Part shown: positions 1 through 9,974 of the stretch, one piece after another
Numbering within the stretch: the first letter of the stretch is position 1
Layout of the letters: each line of letters opens with the position of its first letter
Assembly (NCBI RefSeq): GCF_050947875.1
Contig: NC_134570.1
Coordinates: 231,989,265-232,053,264 of the forward strand
From: Dermacentor variabilis
Lineage: Eukaryota > Arthropoda > Arachnida > Ixodida > Ixodidae
DNA length: 64,000 nucleotides
Direction of reading: 5' to 3'
Program-made: the position numbers and the translations under genes
The notes under the pieces: model-generated
What the model was told of the DNA's origin: nothing
The model's input: only the letters and a program-made list of their open reading frames with translations
Database searches by the model: none

Positions 1-843
1 GTCAAACTGTGCGATCAAATGATCAAATGTTCTCTTGTTTAAAATCTGCACTTTTAATTGATTACTGTCATGTTTTTCTTCTGATTTGTCCTTTCCGGGC
101 AGAGGTAAGAGTGCCTTAAGGCGACATGCGACAAAATAGTGATCCGCTATCTTTTGCCTTATGATACATGCCTCTAAAGAATAATTCGGTGCTCTTATTG
201 CTATATGGTCTAGACAGGAGGATACTAGTCTATTTTGTAAAAGTTCTACTCTTGTAGGTTGATTTATAGTCACTTGTAAGCCATAGGTTGATAAGATGGA
301 GAGGTAATCCGACACAGTAGTCGAACTGATGTTCAATATATTAATGTTTAGGTCACCCGCCAAACAAATCTGATCTGCTGCTTTGTGGCCTTCTAAAATT
401 TCTTCAAGTTCACGCAAGAATCGTGCGACACTGTTATTAGGTGGCCGATAAATAGCTATCAACAATAAATCTGTGTTCGGAAGCGTAATTTTTACTGTCA
501 AACTTTCGGCGTGGTTTAAAGAAATGTCTGTAACCACAGTGTCATATCTTATCTTAACAAACACTGCTAAACCCCCTCCTCGTCGTTTCTGTCGTGACAT
601 GAAATGGGCTTTGTAACCCTTTAAATTGTAAATGTTAGTGCAGTCCTCTGGTACATTTGTTTCCACTATTATAAATGCATCTACTACATCTGTGACTGAT
701 TCCGCTACCTGTCTAAATTCCTCCCAATATTTTCGTAGACTTCTGATATTAATACTAATTACTGTGAAACCGTGTTCACGGCTGGTAGCAAATATATCTT
801 TGAACTCTTTGAAATTTGAGACAGAGTAAAAATTCGTTGCCAT
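1..843 (-). CDS. CR1-like LINE ORF2, endonuclease domain (partial, runs off the window)
   Basis: Reading on the minus strand from ATG at 843, the frame is open for 281 codons to base 1, so only the N-terminal part of ORF2 is visible. It matches the apurinic-like (EEP) endonuclease that nicks target DNA for target-primed reverse transcription. Motifs in order: NIRSL near residue 36, a VETN block where ETW is usual, RRGGGLAV, YRPPNNS, AGDLNINIL, and a DHIA..ADHYFV end block with the catalytic D/H pair. The start lies 5 nt after the ORF1 stop (849-851), the usual ORF1/ORF2 spacing in CR1-group LINEs. No frame damage is seen here. The RT domain would lie beyond the left edge. The CR1/L2-group assignment is by motif style and the PHD-bearing ORF1; a Jockey-group relative is possible. 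Confidence 0.8.
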   Translation of the reverse strand, partial: MATNFYSVSNFKEFKDIFATSREHGFTVISINIRSLRKYWEEFRQVAESVTDVVDAFIIVETNVPEDCTNIYNLKGYKAHFMSRQKRRGGGLAVFVKIRYDTVVTDISLNHAESLTVKITLPNTDLLLIAIYRPPNNSVARFLRELEEILEGHKAADQICLAGDLNINILNISSTTVSDYLSILSTYGLQVTINQPTRVELLQNRLVSSCLDHIAIRAPNYSLEACIIRQKIADHYFVACRLKALLPLPGKDKSEEKHDSNQLKVQILNKRTFDHLIAQFD

Positions 844-1471
844 GTTGCTTATGAAATTTTAAGAATATCGGCTAGACTCTTAATTCGAATCAGGGGTGCA
901 TCTTCATTCTTCTTCACGAAAATACTTCCGCCCTTGACCCACGCAAATTTGTAGTTCTTTTCTTTTGCTGTAGTTCTAGCTCGCCAGAACAGATTTCGAT
1001 TCATTCTTGTCAGATTATCATTGATGAAAAGCCTCGGCAGTTGTCCAATTTGATGCAAGCGTCTTAGCTTGCCCCGCGCATCAAACCACGCATTCCTTGC
1101 GGTCACGGAAGAAAAACGTACTAGTACTGTTGGGTTCGCCTTATGTTTGTTTGGTAAGCGATGCACCGCCTCGATATCAGAGCTACAGAAATCTGATAGC
1201 TCCAGTTTGCTGGCTATGTTCGATAAGACTTCTTTTAGGTTTTCCTCGTGTTTGACAGGTAGCCCTTCAATTTCCATATTTACTTTTCTGCTATACTGTT
1301 CGCTCTCATTTAGATCCTGTTGCAGCTGCTGTAGCTGTTCCGCCTGTGTTTCCAGTTGCGTTTTCATGTCAGTAATTTGTGCTTCACGCGCAGCTTCCCG
1401 TTCTTTACTGGCGGAAAGCTGTGCTAACGCCATGTCGTATTGTTTAGACAAAAAGGAGACTGTTTCTTCTA

Positions 1472-1486
1472 GGTCTTTCATTGTTA
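1472..1486. repeat. SINE target-site duplication, left copy
   Basis: The 15-bp GGTCTTTCATTGTTA is repeated exactly at 1720-1734, on the other side of the SINE. Confidence 0.9.
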
Positions 1487-1719
1487 ATAATATTTGGGGT
1501 TTTACGTGCCAAAACCACTTTCTGATTATGAGGCACGCCGTAGTGGAGGACTCCGGAAATTTTGACCACCTGGGGTTCTTTAACGTGCGCCTAAATCTAA
1601 GCACACGGGTGTTTTCGCATTTCGCCCCCATCGAAATGCGGCCGCCGTGGCCGGGATTCGATCCCGCGACCTCGTGCTCAGCAGCCCAACACCATAGCCA
1701 CTGAGCAACCACGGCGGGT
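1487..1719 (-). mobile_element. tRNA-derived SINE (Ruka-like), full length
   Basis: On the minus strand the element begins with a tRNA-like head: a box A-like TTGCTCAGTGGC near 1697-1710 and a box B-like GATCGAATCCC at about 1653-1664. A conserved body follows, ending in ACGTAAAACCCC and a short A/T-rich tail. The head would recruit RNA polymerase III; a LINE would have to supply RT. It is flanked by perfect 15-bp target-site duplications (GGTCTTTCATTGTTA at 1472-1486 and 1720-1734), which fix both ends. It is inserted in the coiled-coil part of a LINE ORF1. Tick SINEs of this kind (Ruka) have been described; the subfamily cannot be told by eye. Three more copies lie at 22230, 26837 and 56248. 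Confidence 0.85.
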
Positions 1720-2102
1720 GGTCTTTCATTGTTATGCTCAAGTTTGTGAATTCTGCTTTGAGAAGGAGCAGAGAATCTACTTTTGCATGTAAAGTCATCA
1801 AAGAGGTCAAAGTTTGCTTAATACCTGCCAGCTCTGACAGTAATGTGGCTTCTGAAGTATCTTCTTCTGGTAGAGTCGTACTCGCAGATTGTGAGCCCGC
1901 CCCCCCTCGTTGCTTTACCGCGCGACACGTTTTGCACACCCATGATTCACGCTTACTTTGACTCTTACTTTGACTCTGCGAAAGTATTTTGAGCTACACC
2001 TGAGCAATGTTGACCCAAATGATATGGGTTCCCGCACTCCGAACAAGTAATGAAACGACCATCATCGGGTAGTAGTTTGTTACAAGCAATACAATTGTCC
2101 AT

Positions 2103-2670
2103 AATAACACTCAACAAGATACACTCTGCAGTCGGCGGCCAACACCCTTAGTTAGATTCACAAGGTAAGTACAGTACCTGTAAAATATTTGCGTTAATGT
2201 CCGGTCGTTGAATCGCCGCCGACTGCAGAGCGTCCCGTGCTGCAGGCTGTTTAAGTAGGCGTTTTCTTCCAGGGTTTCCAGAGGCTGGTGTGATTTTGCA
2301 AAAGCCTTCTGCGATGACGTTTGTGAAGTGGTGCTGGCTTGAAAACCGGATGAAGGTCCAATCCAGCAGTAGAATGTTCTCGGATGATTACGCCTGCGAG
2401 CCTGTAAAATATTTGCGTTAATGTCCGGTCGTTGAATCGCCGCCGACTGCAGAGCGTCCCGTGCTGCAGGCTGTTTAAGTAGGCGTTTTCTTCCAGGGTT
2501 TCCAGAGGCTGGTGTGATTTTGCAAAAGCCTTCTGCGATGACGTTTGTGAAGTGGTGCTGGCTTGAAAACCGGATGAAGGTCCAATCCAGCAGTAGAATG
2601 TTCTCGGATGATTACACGTGCGAGCCTGTAAAATATTTGCGTTAATGTCCGGTCGTTGAATCGCCGCCGA
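2103..2670 (-). promoter_or_regulatory. LINE 5' UTR built from tandem 224-bp units
   Basis: Upstream of ORF1 (to the right on the plus strand), after about 75 bp of unique leader, a 224-bp unit occurs at 2177-2400 and again at 2401-2624, nearly identical, then a partial third copy from 2625 to about 2669. All run in the same direction. By analogy with the monomers of mouse L1, such units can each carry a promoter. Each unit has a TATA-like stretch on the minus strand (CTACTTAAACAGCCTGCA, 2241-2258 and 2465-2482), and the LINE-side end reads TTTTACAGG, resembling a splice acceptor. Promoter function is inferred from position and architecture only. Confidence 0.65.
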
Positions 2671-2678
2671 CTGCCGCC

Positions 2679-2710
<32 letters not shown>

Positions 2711-2724
2711 TTAATAATAATAAT
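2679..2724. repeat. (AAT)n microsatellite, 3' tail of an RTE LINE
   Basis: A run of AAT repeats with one interruption directly follows the 3' end of the minus-strand RTE copy. It matches the simple-repeat tails left by RTE-clade retrotransposition. Confidence 0.85.
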
Positions 2725-5700
2725 CAGAATCAGCCTGTTTTATGTCCACTGCGGGACGAAGCCCTCTCCCTGCGATCTCCAATTACCCCTGTCCTGTGCC
2801 AACGGATTCCAACTAGAGCCCGCGAATTTCCTACTTTCATCGCTCCACCTAGTCTTCTGTGGTCCTCCATAGCGTTTTCGTTCTCTTGGTACCCATTCTG
2901 TAACCCTAATGGCCCAATGGTTATTTAACCGGCGAATTACATGACCTGCCCAGCTCCATTTTTTCCTCTTGATGTCAATTAGAATATCTTCTATACCCGT
3001 TTGCTCACTGATCCAAACCGCTCTCTTTTTGTCTGTTAAAGGTATGCCTCGCGTTCTTCGTTCCATCGCTCTTTGCGCGCTCCTTAACTTGTTCTCAAGC
3101 TTCTTTGTCAGTCTCCAAGTTTCTGCCCCATATGTCAGCACTGGCCAAATGCACTGATTGTACAGCTTCCCTTTCAATGATAATGGCAAGTTTCCAGTAA
3201 GGAGCTGGCAATGTCTGCCTTATGCGATCCAACTCATTTTTCTTCTGTTAACTTCTTTCTCATGCTGGGGGTTTCCTGTGATTAATTGACATGGGTAAAC
3301 ATACTCCTTCGCAGATTTTAGAGGCCGACTGGCGATCCTCAACTCTTGTTCCTTTGCATGGCTATTTATCATCATTTTTGTTATCTGCATATTCATCTTC
3401 AACCCCACTCTCACACTCTCTCTGTTAAAGTCCTCAATCATTTGTTGTAATTCGTCTGCATTGTTGCTGAATAGAACAACGTCATCGGCAAACTGAAGGT
3501 TGCTGAGATATTCGCCGTCGATCTTTACTCCTGAGCCTGCCCAGTTCAATAGCTTGAATACTTCTTGTATGCACACAGTAAATAGCATTGAAGAGATTGT
3601 GTCTCCCTGTCTCACCCCTTTCTTTATAGGTATCTTCTTGCTTTTCTTGTGCAGCATTAAAGTGGCTGTAGACTCTGTGTAGATATTTTCCAAGGTATTT
3701 ACTTTAACGTTCCGTAGTCGTTGATTACGCAATGCCGCTATGACTGTTGGTATCTCTACTAAATCAAATGCCTTTTCGTAATCTATGAAAGCCATGAAGA
3801 GAGGCTTACTACACTCTGCGGATTTCTCGATAACCTGATTATTGACATGGATGTGATCCACAGTAGAGTATCCCTTCGTGAAGCCCGCCTGTTCCCTTGG
3901 TTGACTAAAGTCCAGCGTTGCCCTTATTGTATTGGAGACTATGTTGGTAGATATTTTATGTAATACTGGGAGTAAGCTAATGGGCCTATAATTTTTGAAT
4001 TGTTTAACCTCTTCTTTTTTGTGGATTAGTATAATGTTTGTGTTCTTCCAGTTTTCTGGGACCCTTACAGTCCATAGACACTTCTTATAAAGAGCCGCCA
4101 GTTGTTCAAACATTATGTCTCCTCCATATTTGATTAAATGAACTGTTATTCCATCTGCTCCTGCCCCTCTTCCTCATTTCATGTCTTGCAAGGCCCTTCT
4201 GACCTCATCGCTAGTTATAGGAGGAGTTCCTGTATCCTTTTCATTGCTGTTTCTAATTGAGGTATCCTGACTCCTCTGGATACTATTACTGATGATACTA
4301 CCCTGCTTATCTTTCAGTGCATACATCATGGTTTGTCCTATGCCAAGTTTCTTTCTCACGGATTTCAGGCTGCATCTATTTTTTACGGCTTCTTCAATCT
4401 TTTTCAGGTTGCAGTTTCGAATATCCCTTATTTTCGCCTTGTTGATCAATTTTGACAGTTCCGCTAACTCGATCTTATCTCTCAACTTTGACGCTTTAAT
4501 TTTTAGTCGTATGTATATTAGGTCCTTTGTTACTGGGGAGAGCTTGCCTATTGGTTTTTTTGGTGTCTTGGCTCTCACTTCAGTTGCTGGCTCTGATGCC
4601 AACCTAGTTACGGCTTCATTATTAGCTCTATTTCATCACCATCTCTCTGTTCTAAGGCCTAATATTTGTTTGCAAGTACCAGCCGGAGTTTGTCGGCTTT
4701 TACCCTTACTGCCTCTAGGTTGTCCTGTTTCTTCTTGACAAATTTTACTATTTCTCTCTTCAAATTGAGGTGAATCCTAGTCCTCACTAAACTATGATCA
4801 CTGCTCTTTACCTTACCTATCACTTCTACACCCTGTGCTATGCTGGGATCAGCAGAAACTATGAAGTCAATTTCATTTCTTGTTTCACCGTTAGCGCTAT
4901 CCCAGGTCCACTTTCAGCTGCTAGACTTGCTGAAAAAGGTGTTAATTATTCGAAGCTTATTCCTTTCTGCGAATTTCACCAGCATCTCTCCTCTAGCGTT
5001 ACTAGAATCGACGCCGTAGTTCCCAATTGCTTGTTCAGCAGCCTGCTTTTCCCCCACTTTTGCATTGAAGTCGTCCATTACTACAGTGTACTGAGTTTGC
5101 ACTTTTCTCATCGCTAATCCAACATGTTCACAAACCTGATCTACTTCCTCATGACCTTGACTGGATGTTGGAGCGTAGGCTTGCACTACCGTTAATCGAT
5201 ACCTCTTATTTAGCTTGATTACGACTGGAGCTGCCCTCTCATTAATGCTGTAGAATTCGTCAATGTTGCCCGCTATGTCCTCATGGTCCACGAATCCTAC
5301 TCCTTGTTGCTTCTTATCTAGGAAACCTCTATAGCAGAGGACATGTACGCTATTCAGAAATGTATAAGACTCACCAGTTCTAATCTCCCTAAGGCCGATG
5401 ATATCGCAAACAATGTCTGATAATTCGTCAGAGTCCTGCCAAGCTAGCCTCAGTCGAGAGGGTTCGGGTGTTAAACATTGCAAGAGTGAGTTTCCATTTG
5501 TGGCCTGTCCGGATCGGAGATGCTTAGCACCCTTTTAGGCGTTACAGGTCTGACTGTCACCTTCTCCGCAGCTGCTGTGGACTGAGAGCCATTGGTTAAT
5601 TGAGTGAGCCATTTGGGAGGGGGTGGCCGAATACTGCTCCCCAGAGGCCAACTCCTGATCTGGTGAGGGAGTGTCTTGTTGAAGCTTTGTGGGCCTTCCT

Positions 5701-5774
5701 AATTTGGTTGTACTTTGATTAGTATAGCCCCACTTGCTCTCGGCACCTTCTGCCTGTGACAGGCGTGACTCCAA
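2725..5774 (-). mobile_element. RTE-clade LINE, copy 1, near full length but decayed
   Basis: The minus-strand order is N-terminal region, endonuclease, linker, RT, C-terminal domain, short 3' UTR and (AAT)n tail. RTE LINEs encode one main protein and end in a microsatellite. The 3' UTR contains the phrase GGAGAGGGCTTCGTCC, shared with copy 2 at 6363. The 5' end is not certain: coding-like sequence reaches about 5774, and a tRNA-like stretch follows. No target-site duplication was found. Confidence 0.8.
2740..5483 (-). pseudogene. RTE endonuclease-reverse transcriptase (fragments)
   Basis: Pieces lie in several minus frames. 4914-5483: endonuclease of the craniofacial-development-protein-2-like type, with VQAYAPTSSQ and YGVDSSNARGE; the catalytic GDFN appears as DDFN. 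4174-4602: basic linker. 3220-4113: reverse transcriptase with YRPISLLP, GFTKGYSTVDHIH, DYEKAFD, KKGVRQGD and the catalytic FADD box. 2740-3189: C-terminal block with LTYGAETW, KWSWAGHV and DRGNWR. The family protein is a single polypeptide of about 1,000 residues, so the frame changes and stops (for example near 4150 and 5483) show it is dead. Closest relatives by motif are BovB/RTE elements. Confidence 0.82.
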
Positions 5775-5844
5775 GCCTGCAGAAGTAGTGCACGGGTGGA
5801 GGTGAATTTCAAGCTCACCATAATAAAAAAAAACTTTAAACGGG

Positions 5845-5945
5845 ATTCAAACTTCCGACTATAGCAACGGAGCATTTGCCATAGCTCCGTCAGATAATCC
5901 CGCAGGCGAGGAGTCAACCTTATCACCGACAAGCACAGCCCCGAG
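5845..5945 (-). other. tRNA-like stretch upstream of RTE copy 1, possible SINE head
   Basis: On the minus strand there is a degenerate box B (AGTTTGAATCCC) about 40 bases after a GAGCTATGGCA segment resembling a degenerate box A, followed by an A/T run. This may be the head of a tRNA-derived SINE or part of the RTE leader. The fold is imperfect, so a functional tRNA is unlikely. Confidence 0.3.
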
Positions 5946-6362
5946 GGCCCTACATGCTTTAAGATTTTGATTTATCCGCGATAGAAGTGTTTTCCTTGTC
6001 GCGACGGGTAACTCATTATGGAACGATTTCTAAACGGTTCCGGCATCGTAGTTCTGGAATCGCACGTGTGCCGTTGACAAGGCGTAGTATTTCTCAGTGG
6101 TTCCAACATCGTGGTTTCAGAGTCAACCGTACGCATGCGGCCATGAACGCGGCTAGATGTACGATACATTTTCGGTGAACTTGAACAATGCTGCATGTGC
6201 TTGCCAGTCTGTGTTGCATTATATACAGATCTGGAAATCGTCATAATTGTGCTGTTATGCTTCGTGATTACCGTTGCTGTTACATACATGCTTAAAAGTG
6301 TAAACTTGCTGGTTGTATTTGTGCAGCGAAGACAGGTTTTGCGGTATACGCCATGAATATTA
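5946..6362. other. Unassigned spacer
   Basis: No gene or element was recognised. Short similar phrases recur (AACGGTTCC...ATCGTAGTT and AGTGGTTCC...ATCGTGGTT), suggesting a degenerate local repeat. Confidence 0.4.
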
Positions 6363-8545
6363 TCATCATGAGCCCATTTTAGGTTCATTGCAGGACGAAG
6401 CCCTCTCCCTGCGAGCTTCAATTACACCTGTGCTGCACCAACCGATTCCAACTACCGCGCGCTAATTTCCTAATTTGATATATGATACGATATACGATGC
6501 CCATTCTGTCACCCTAATGGTCCAACGGTTATCTAATCTGGGCATTACATGGCCTGCCAAGCTCCATTTATTCCTGTTGATGTCAATTAGAATATCGTCT
6601 ATTCCCGTTTGCTCTCTGATGCAAAACGCTCTCATTCTGCCGGTTAAAGGTACGCCTCGCATTCTTCGTTGCATCGCTCTTTGCGCGGTCCTCAACTTGT
6701 TCTCAAGCTTCTTTGTCAGTCTCCAAGTCTCTGCCGCATATGTCAGCACTGGTAAAATGCAGTGATTGTACACCTTCCCTTTCAATGATAATGACAAGGT
6801 TCCAGTAAGTAGCTGGCAATGTCTGCCATATGCGATCAAATGCATTTTTATTCTGGGAATTTCCTTCTCATGATCAGGGTTCCCTGTGATTAATTCACTT
6901 AGGTAAACGCACTCTTTCACATACTTTAGAGGCCGACAGGCGATCCTCAACTCTTGTTCCTTTGCTTGGCTATTTATCATTATCTTAGTCTTCTGCATAT
7001 TTATCCTCAACGCCACTCTTACGCTCTCTCTGTTAAGGTCCTCAATCATTTGTTGTAACTTGTCCGCAGTGTTGCTCAACAGAACAATGTCATCAACAAA
7101 CCGAAAGTTGCCGATGCCAGTCTGTTAACTTTGTTGACTAACGTCCAGTGTTGCCCTTATTCTATTGGAGATTATTTTGTTACATATTTTATATAATACT
7201 GTGAGTTAGCTAATTGGCCTATAATTTTTCAGTTCTTTGACATCTCCCTTTCTTGTGGATTAGTATAATGCTTGCATTCTTCCAGATTCCTGGGACCCTT
7301 GCAGTCATAGACATTTTGTACAGAGAGCCGCCAGTTTTTCTAGCATTATGTCTCCTCCATCTTTGATTATATCGACTGTTATTCCATGCGCTCCTGCCAC
7401 TTTTCAGTTTCGTATCTTGCAAGGCCCTTATGACATCATCTCTAGTTATATGAGGAGTTTCTCTATACTGTACATTATTTTTTGAATAGAGTACTCCTGA
7501 GTCCTCTAGGTAGTGTACAGGTCTGTATAGAATTCTTCTGCTGCTCTTATTATACCTTCGAGATTGCTGATGATATAACCCTGCTGATCTTTCAGTGCAT
7601 ACATCTTTCTTTCTCCTATGCCAAGTTTCCTTGTCACTGATTTCAGGCTGCGTCCATTTTTTACGGCTTCTTCAGTCTTTCTTACGCTATAATTTCGAAT
7701 ACCACTTATTTTCGTTTTGCTGATCAGTTTTGACAGTTCCGCGAATTCTATGTTCTCTCTTGAGTTTGAAACTTTCATTCTTTGTCGTTTCTTTATTAGG
7801 TCCTTTGTTACATGGGAGAGCTTGCCTACTGATTGCCTTGGTGCCTTGCCTCCCACTTCAATTACTGCCTCTGAAGCCAGCATCATTACGATTTCATTCA
7901 TCACCTCTATGTCATCATCATCATCATCATCTATAAATTTGTCAGCCTGTTCCCTTACTGCGTCTAGGTTGACTTGTTTTTTCTTGACCAATTTTGCACT
8001 TTCTTCGTTCAAATTGAGGTGATGCCTAGCCCTCACTAACCTGTCATCACTGCACTTTACCCTACCTATCACTTCTACACCATGCACTATGCTGGCATCG
8101 GCAGAAAGTATGAAATAAATTTCATTTCTTGTTTGACCATTAGCGCTTTTCTAGGTCCACTTTATGTTGCTACGATTCCTGAAAAAGGTGTTCATTATTC
8201 TCAGCTTATTCCTTTCTGCGAATTTTACTATCACCTCTCCTCTAGCGTTTCTGGAATCGACGCCGTAGTTGCCAATTGCCTGTTCGCCCGCCTGCTTTTT
8301 CCCCACTTTTGCATTGAAGTCACCCATTACTACTGCATAGTGAATTTGCACTTTTCTCATCGCTAGTTGATCATCTTCATAAAACTGATCTACTACCTCA
8401 TCGTTGTGACTCGATGTTGGAGCGTAGGCTTGTGCTACCTTTAATCTATACCTCTTATTAAGTTTGATTACGACTACTGGTACCGTCTTGTTAACGCTGT
8501 AGAATTCGTCACTGTTGCCAGCTATGTCCTTATGGACACAGCTGG
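6363..8545 (-). mobile_element. RTE-clade LINE, copy 2, with RT core deleted
   Basis: Same family as the copy at 2725 and same strand. Fragments: 8151-8360 endonuclease (YGVDSRNARGE, MGDFNAKVG), 7506-8087 linker, 7219-7422 start of RT (IILIHKKG), 6462-7079 end of RT plus C-terminal domain. Near 7110-7135 the sequence jumps from the VDDIVLLS box directly to the segment encoding TLDVSQQS, which in copy 1 lies about 470 bp further upstream. The RT palm between these points is therefore missing. The left end of the endonuclease is also lost (5' truncated near 8545). No simple-repeat tail is preserved. Confidence 0.78.
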
Positions 8546-8877
8546 CAACATTGAACTAATATTTAATGTGACCCACATGTATCGGTGTTGTGTATGCCCA
8601 TCGAAGCAACGCAAGATCAATTTTACCTAAACATGAGAATCGTTTTAGTTGCTCAGTGCTGATTATCTTATATCATGTTACGAAGAGTTGATGGTCATCC
8701 AATGTTAACTATAAATTAGTCGAGGCGGTCCCACTCCCTAACCGCACTAGGAAAAAGTGAATCTAACTGCAATGCAAGTGTTTCAACTAACGTTTCATTA
8801 TGCTAATGACGATAAATGCGGCATCTAGAGAAGTTCACATACTTTGAACAACATATGCTGAAGCGATGCGCAGTATC
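8546..8877. other. Unassigned spacer
   Basis: No coding similarity, repeat structure or RNA gene was recognised in this stretch. Confidence 0.4.
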
Positions 8878-9974
8878 TTATGTATAAATTTTAATCGAGC
8901 TTCTTTTGTTCTGGCTGTTAGTGTGTCTACTGTAGTCCAGATGACGTTGGAAGTTTTGCAGGCGAGTCAGCACGTTACTATTTGTTATGAATAAACTGTA
9001 TCGCTTTTCTTTGAATTTTTCCAGTTCGGTTATGTTAGGCTTTATGTGAGGAAACGAAGCCATGTAAGCGCATTCTACTACTGGCCGTACAAAGGTTTTG
9101 TAACATAGGACTTTGATGTGACTGGGAGCAGGCCCCAGGGGCCATTTAGAGAAGAATAGCTTACGAGTGGCTGTTATGGTCATGTTGGCAATGTGTTCCA
9201 GTTCAGGTCAGATGCTAGCGTTAGTCCTAGATACTTCTGCTGTTGAATTGTAATTAGTGCAGCGTCATTAAGTAGGCCAATTCTGACGTATTCTTTGTTG
9301 TTACCTTCATTGGACACTGAGTTGTTGGTGTTGATAAGAATTTTCCATTGTTCGCACCAGGCATTTATCACGTTAGGGCTTCGGTTTAGTGTGGTCTTCG
9401 TAACATTTATTTTCTTATATATATTGCAGTCATCTACAAAAAGTTTTATATTGATTTGAATCTTTGCGATGATATCATATAATGTAGATTAAAATAGTAA
9501 GGGCCCTAAAACGTAGCTTTGGGGATGCCAGATGTGTAGGAAGAATATCAGATCACGATTGATCGACCAACTGTGGACGATGGGATAAAAAATCCCTAAT
9601 CGACGCTGTAATGCTTCCGCTTCCAGTAATTGGCTCTAATTTTGCAGTTAGCTTGTTGTGACACATAATCGAAGGCTTTGCTAATCTAGAAATGTTATGT
9701 GTGACCGTGACTGTCAATAGTCTGAGCTAGGTGATGTACAACCTCAGTCAACTGTATAGCTGTTGACATCCCACGTCGGAAGCCGTGGTTGTTAGCTGTT
9801 CGTATAGTATTGTCTTGAAAGTATATTGTCAAGTGTCTAAAATTTATACGTTTTAGTACCTTGCATGACGTTCTGGTCAGTGAAATGGGTCTACCGTTGG
9901 CAGGAAAGATTGCCTCACCTGATTTATGGATTGTTATTTGCTTTTTCCCAGGTCTGGCACACATGCAGATGAGA
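8878..9974 (-). pseudogene. LINE ORF2, reverse transcriptase region
   Basis: Fragments in different frames give, in order, a KSGEA..GRPISLT block, HGFRRGMSTA, HLAQTIDS, a degenerate GIPQG..PLL region, the catalytic box FVDDCN (near 9425-9445), INAWCEQWKI, YLGLTLASDLNW and a thumb-type C-terminus (KVLCYKTFVRPVVECA). This is the order of a CR1/Jockey-group RT. Many frameshifts separate the motifs. Confidence 0.72.

Larger units (their letters stand above)
849..2102 (-). pseudogene. CR1-like LINE ORF1 (PHD finger, coiled coil, nucleic-acid-binding domain), broken
   Basis: ORF1 starts at ATG 2102 and ends at TAA 849-851. The N-terminus has a C4HC3 PHD-like pattern: CIAC, CSEC, HLGQHC and CKTC. 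PHD fingers are known in ORF1 of CR1-type LINEs. Next come a Ser/Gln/Lys-rich linker, a long heptad coiled coil (LSASKEREAAREAQ...) and an RRM-like C-terminal domain with SEQYSRKVNMEIEG and FINDNLTRMNR, typical of LINE ORF1 RNA-binding chaperones. Two lesions are visible. A one-base frameshift near 1975 separates the first three zinc-binding pairs from the last CxxC. A SINE at 1487-1719 then splits the coiled coil after the residues ITMKD. Without the SINE and one duplicate copy of its target site the frame continues, so the SINE arrived after the LINE. Confidence 0.75.

Noticed and set aside
1580..1712. Coding extension of LINE ORF1 upstream of 1485
   Set aside because: These codons are read through the inserted SINE; the true ORF1 continues beyond its target duplication.
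2177..2669. Regular direct repeats as a CRISPR array
   Set aside because: Units are 224 bp and contiguous, without spacers, and the DNA is eukaryotic. The same applies to the 211-bp units at 33731.
2656..2928. Poly-Asn open frame
   Set aside because: It is a translation of the (AAT)n tail and antisense of the RTE 3' UTR.
5845..5945. Functional tRNA gene
   Set aside because: Box B is mutated and the acceptor stem cannot be formed convincingly. No rRNA or tRNA gene was found elsewhere; the tRNA-like heads belong to SINEs.
5972..6421. 149-codon minus frame
   Set aside because: Low-complexity Thr/Arg composition, no motifs, and it runs into the RTE 3' UTR.
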